Source of the DNA: DATEVL01 sp035471625 | GTDB lineage: Bacteria > Chloroflexota > Anaerolineae > Anaerolineales > E44-bin32 | NCBI GenBank assembly: GCA_035471625.1 | Contig: DATIPT010000114.1 | Location: 1 to 14,741, forward strand | Direction: 5' to 3' | Length of the DNA: 14,741 nucleotides | In this document: positions 13,501 through 14,741 of the stretch, one piece after another | Numbering within the stretch: the first letter of the stretch is position 1 | Layout of the letters: the number at the start of each line of letters is the position of its first letter | Notes under the pieces: generated by a model | Seen by the model: only the letters and a program-made list of their open reading frames with translations | The model's database searches: none | Told to the model about the DNA's origin: nothing | Made by a program: the position numbers and the translations under genes

Positions 13501-14133
13501 TCACCGCGACGAGGCGCTGGTTCTCCTGCCACGACGAATCCTGGGGAGCCAACCGGGAACCCGGTCAGCGTACGCCTGCCACTCGGGTCCGAACTCTTCG
13601 AGCAGGATCCTCTCTTCCCGGCGGGCCCTCACGACAAGCCCCAGCATCGCCACGGAGAACGCGAGCGTAGCCCACGTTGGATAGAGCAGCAGAATCCCCA
13701 GACCGACCATGATGGCTGCCACGTACATGGGATGGCGGATCAGGGCGTAGGGCCCCGTGGTGACGAGGCGGTGATGCTCCTGCAATCGGACCGCAAAGCC
13801 ACCGGAAGGCCCGAACATCCGACCCAGGTTGCGCAACCCCCAGAGATATAGGCCCAGACCAGCGAAGAGAAGCAATCCTCCGAGAAGAGTCACAGTCAAC
13901 TCCACCGCCAGGGAGGGTTGAATGGGCAAAGGGCGCCAAAGCAGGATGCCAGCCATGAGGAACACCAGCATGACGAGCAAGACGATCGGCGGGCGGAGCG
14001 CCGCTCGTCCCCCACGGTCCGTCCGACCTCCCGGGCGGCGAAGCGACTGGAAGATGGCGACGAAGGCAACAGCAAGCGTCCCGACCGCAGCCAGGCCGCC
14101 AAGCGCACGGAGCCCGTCTATGAGCCGATCCAT
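13501..14133 (-). CDS. ICMT-like integral membrane methyltransferase
   Basis: A 210-residue membrane protein of the isoprenylcysteine carboxyl methyltransferase/phospholipid methyltransferase-like family. The diagnostic region is LVTTGPYALIRHPMYVAA (123-140) followed by REERILLEEFGPEWQAYADRV (172-192); the conserved RHP and E-x-x-L...Y segments bind S-adenosylmethionine in the family. Membrane spans are seen at about 11-31, 49-67, 76-100 and 137-170. Known members methylate lipids, thiols or prenylcysteine; bacterial substrates are mostly unknown. The ATG at 14133 is used; an in-frame TTG at 14145, with AAGGGA just upstream, is an almost equally good start and would add four residues. It follows the small membrane protein gene by 126 bp. 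Confidence 0.87.
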   Translation of the reverse strand: MDRLIDGLRALGGLAAVGTLAVAFVAIFQSLRRPGGRTDRGGRAALRPPIVLLVMLVFLMAGILLWRPLPIQPSLAVELTVTLLGGLLLFAGLGLYLWGLRNLGRMFGPSGGFAVRLQEHHRLVTTGPYALIRHPMYVAAIMVGLGILLLYPTWATLAFSVAMLGLVVRARREERILLEEFGPEWQAYADRVPGWLPRIRRGRRTSASSR

Positions 14134-14208
14134 CCCCGGGCCCAACTCGTCCCTTGGTGTTCCCGCGCGACCCCGGAGTTCACACCGCGTTCGGAACTGT
14201 ACGCCGCA

Positions 14209-14223
14209 CCCTGATCGTCAGGG
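14209..14223. terminator. Perfect hairpin between the CxxC membrane protein and ICMT-like genes
   Basis: CCCTGA-TCG-TCAGGG is a perfect 6-bp stem with a 3-base loop, 37 bases after the stop at 14260 on the minus strand. No T-run follows, so if it terminates it is of the tail-less type. It could also be an operator for the next gene, which has a TACAGT box shortly downstream. Confidence 0.3.
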
Positions 14224-14259
14224 AGGCGCCGTCCGGTCGGGGAAACGAGGTCCTCCGCT

Positions 14260-14718
14260 CTATCCCGACTGGCGGTTGCCACCAAGGGAGGCTGCAATCC
14301 ATCCGCTGAGGGCTCCGAAGAGCGTGTAGAAGATCGCGTCGAGGATGAAGAAGAAGAAGGTCGACGCGAACAGGGCGGGGAACCCGCCGGAGCGAAACGG
14401 CAGGTCCCCTTCGACCTGGAACCACCGGGCCAACTCATTGAACATCGGGACCGAAATGAAGCTGGTGGCGGCGTTCACGAAGATCCCGACGAAGGCACCG
14501 ATGAGGCCGGCGAGCGCTCCCAATCCTGCGCCCTGACCCCCCTTCAAGCCAGGGCCGCCGGGTTGAAACTTGCCATAGATGAATACCGCCGCCGCACCAC
14601 CAACCCAGACCCACAGGCACAAGAAGCAGTTGATGATATTGAGGATCGGTAGATTGGCGAGCAGTCCGATGATGACCCCGGCTATTGCCGCTGAGAGAAG
14701 GAACGAGCGCGAGTTCAT
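14260..14718 (-). CDS. Conserved small membrane protein with CxxC, unknown function
   Basis: A 152-residue hydrophobic protein. Spans lie at about 5-25, 29-48 (INCFLCLWVWVGGAAAVFIY, with C31-x2-C34 in the membrane segment), 64-86 and 115-147. A Gly/Pro-rich loop (FQPGGPGLKGGQGAGLG) separates the second and third, and a polar segment (ARWFQVEGDLPF) precedes the last pair. I recall similar unnamed proteins in environmental bacteria but no assigned role. The start at 14718 is chosen because GGAGG lies six bases upstream; an ATG 12 bases earlier overlaps that site. Only 23 bases remain upstream in the window, so its promoter is not visible. Confidence 0.75.
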   Translation of the reverse strand: MNSRSFLLSAAIAGVIIGLLANLPILNIINCFLCLWVWVGGAAAVFIYGKFQPGGPGLKGGQGAGLGALAGLIGAFVGIFVNAATSFISVPMFNELARWFQVEGDLPFRSGGFPALFASTFFFFILDAIFYTLFGALSGWIAASLGGNRQSG

Positions 14719-14741
14719 GTGTGCCTCCATTCAGTGTCGAC

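Noticed and set aside
13280..13552. A 90-codon minus-strand frame after the ICMT-like gene
   Set aside because: It overlaps the end of that gene, has no family resemblance and no convincing RBS; treated as a non-coding gap.
1..14741. A defence island, mobile element, CRISPR array or biosynthetic cluster
   Set aside because: No transposase, integrase, Cas, toxin-antitoxin, nuclease or modular enzyme motifs and no regularly spaced direct repeats were seen on either strand.

Overview
The window is a GC-rich stretch of bacterial chromosome (a little over 60% GC by eye). It is densely packed with 18 recognisable genes, all on the minus strand, so the reading order runs from high to low coordinates. 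I see no rRNA, tRNA, CRISPR array, insertion sequence, integrase or phage gene. The gene mix includes a C_GCAxxG_C_C protein, a GYD-domain protein, a PD40 propeller protein, Thr/Pro-rich secreted proteins, an orphan 7TM histidine-kinase-type sensor and several uncharacterised membrane proteins. It resembles environmental GC-rich lineages such as Chloroflexota, but that placement is inference from memory of family distribution and is weak. Most starts carry a clear Shine-Dalgarno sequence.

Layout in transcription order. (a) 14718-14260: small membrane protein with a CxxC; 14133-13501: ICMT-like membrane methyltransferase. (b) 13252-12956: small zinc-ribbon gene with an excellent RBS but an in-frame TAG at codon 50; then a HAD phosphatase (12874-12215) and a GNAT acetyltransferase (12110-11292). 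(c) 11081-10041: multi-spanning membrane protein of unknown function; then a Nudix hydrolase (9985-9503). (d) 9298-8681: lipoprotein; then a helical hypothetical protein (8629-8159). (e) 7944-6814: FAD oxidoreductase of the NDH-2/SQR superfamily; then a GYD protein (6743-6423). (f) 6233-5241: zinc-free MDR quinone-oxidoreductase-like enzyme; then a C_GCAxxG_C_C protein (5105-4584) and a secreted PD40 beta-propeller (4575-3574). (g) 3188-2262: 7TM sensor with no kinase; then a small membrane protein (2249-1791), an M28 peptidase (1730-495) and a PaaI-like thioesterase (467-30).

The strongest unexplained signal is not a gene. The 10-mer GCGCGATACT (minus strand) occurs at four places, each in a non-coding gap 88-141 bp upstream of a gene that opens a transcription unit: the FAD oxidoreductase, the MDR enzyme, the 7TM sensor and the large membrane protein. 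A relaxed copy precedes the lipoprotein. GATACT resembles a -10 box, and inverted repeats sit on or just downstream of several copies. I read these as promoters with an unusually conserved extended -10 region, possibly one sigma factor or regulon; this is inference from pattern and position.

Functionally the genes look like general redox, detoxification, housekeeping and envelope functions, not one pathway. The redox theme (FAD oxidoreductase, MDR enzyme, cysteine-rich C_GCAxxG protein) around shared motifs is the most coherent story, but it is a hypothesis.
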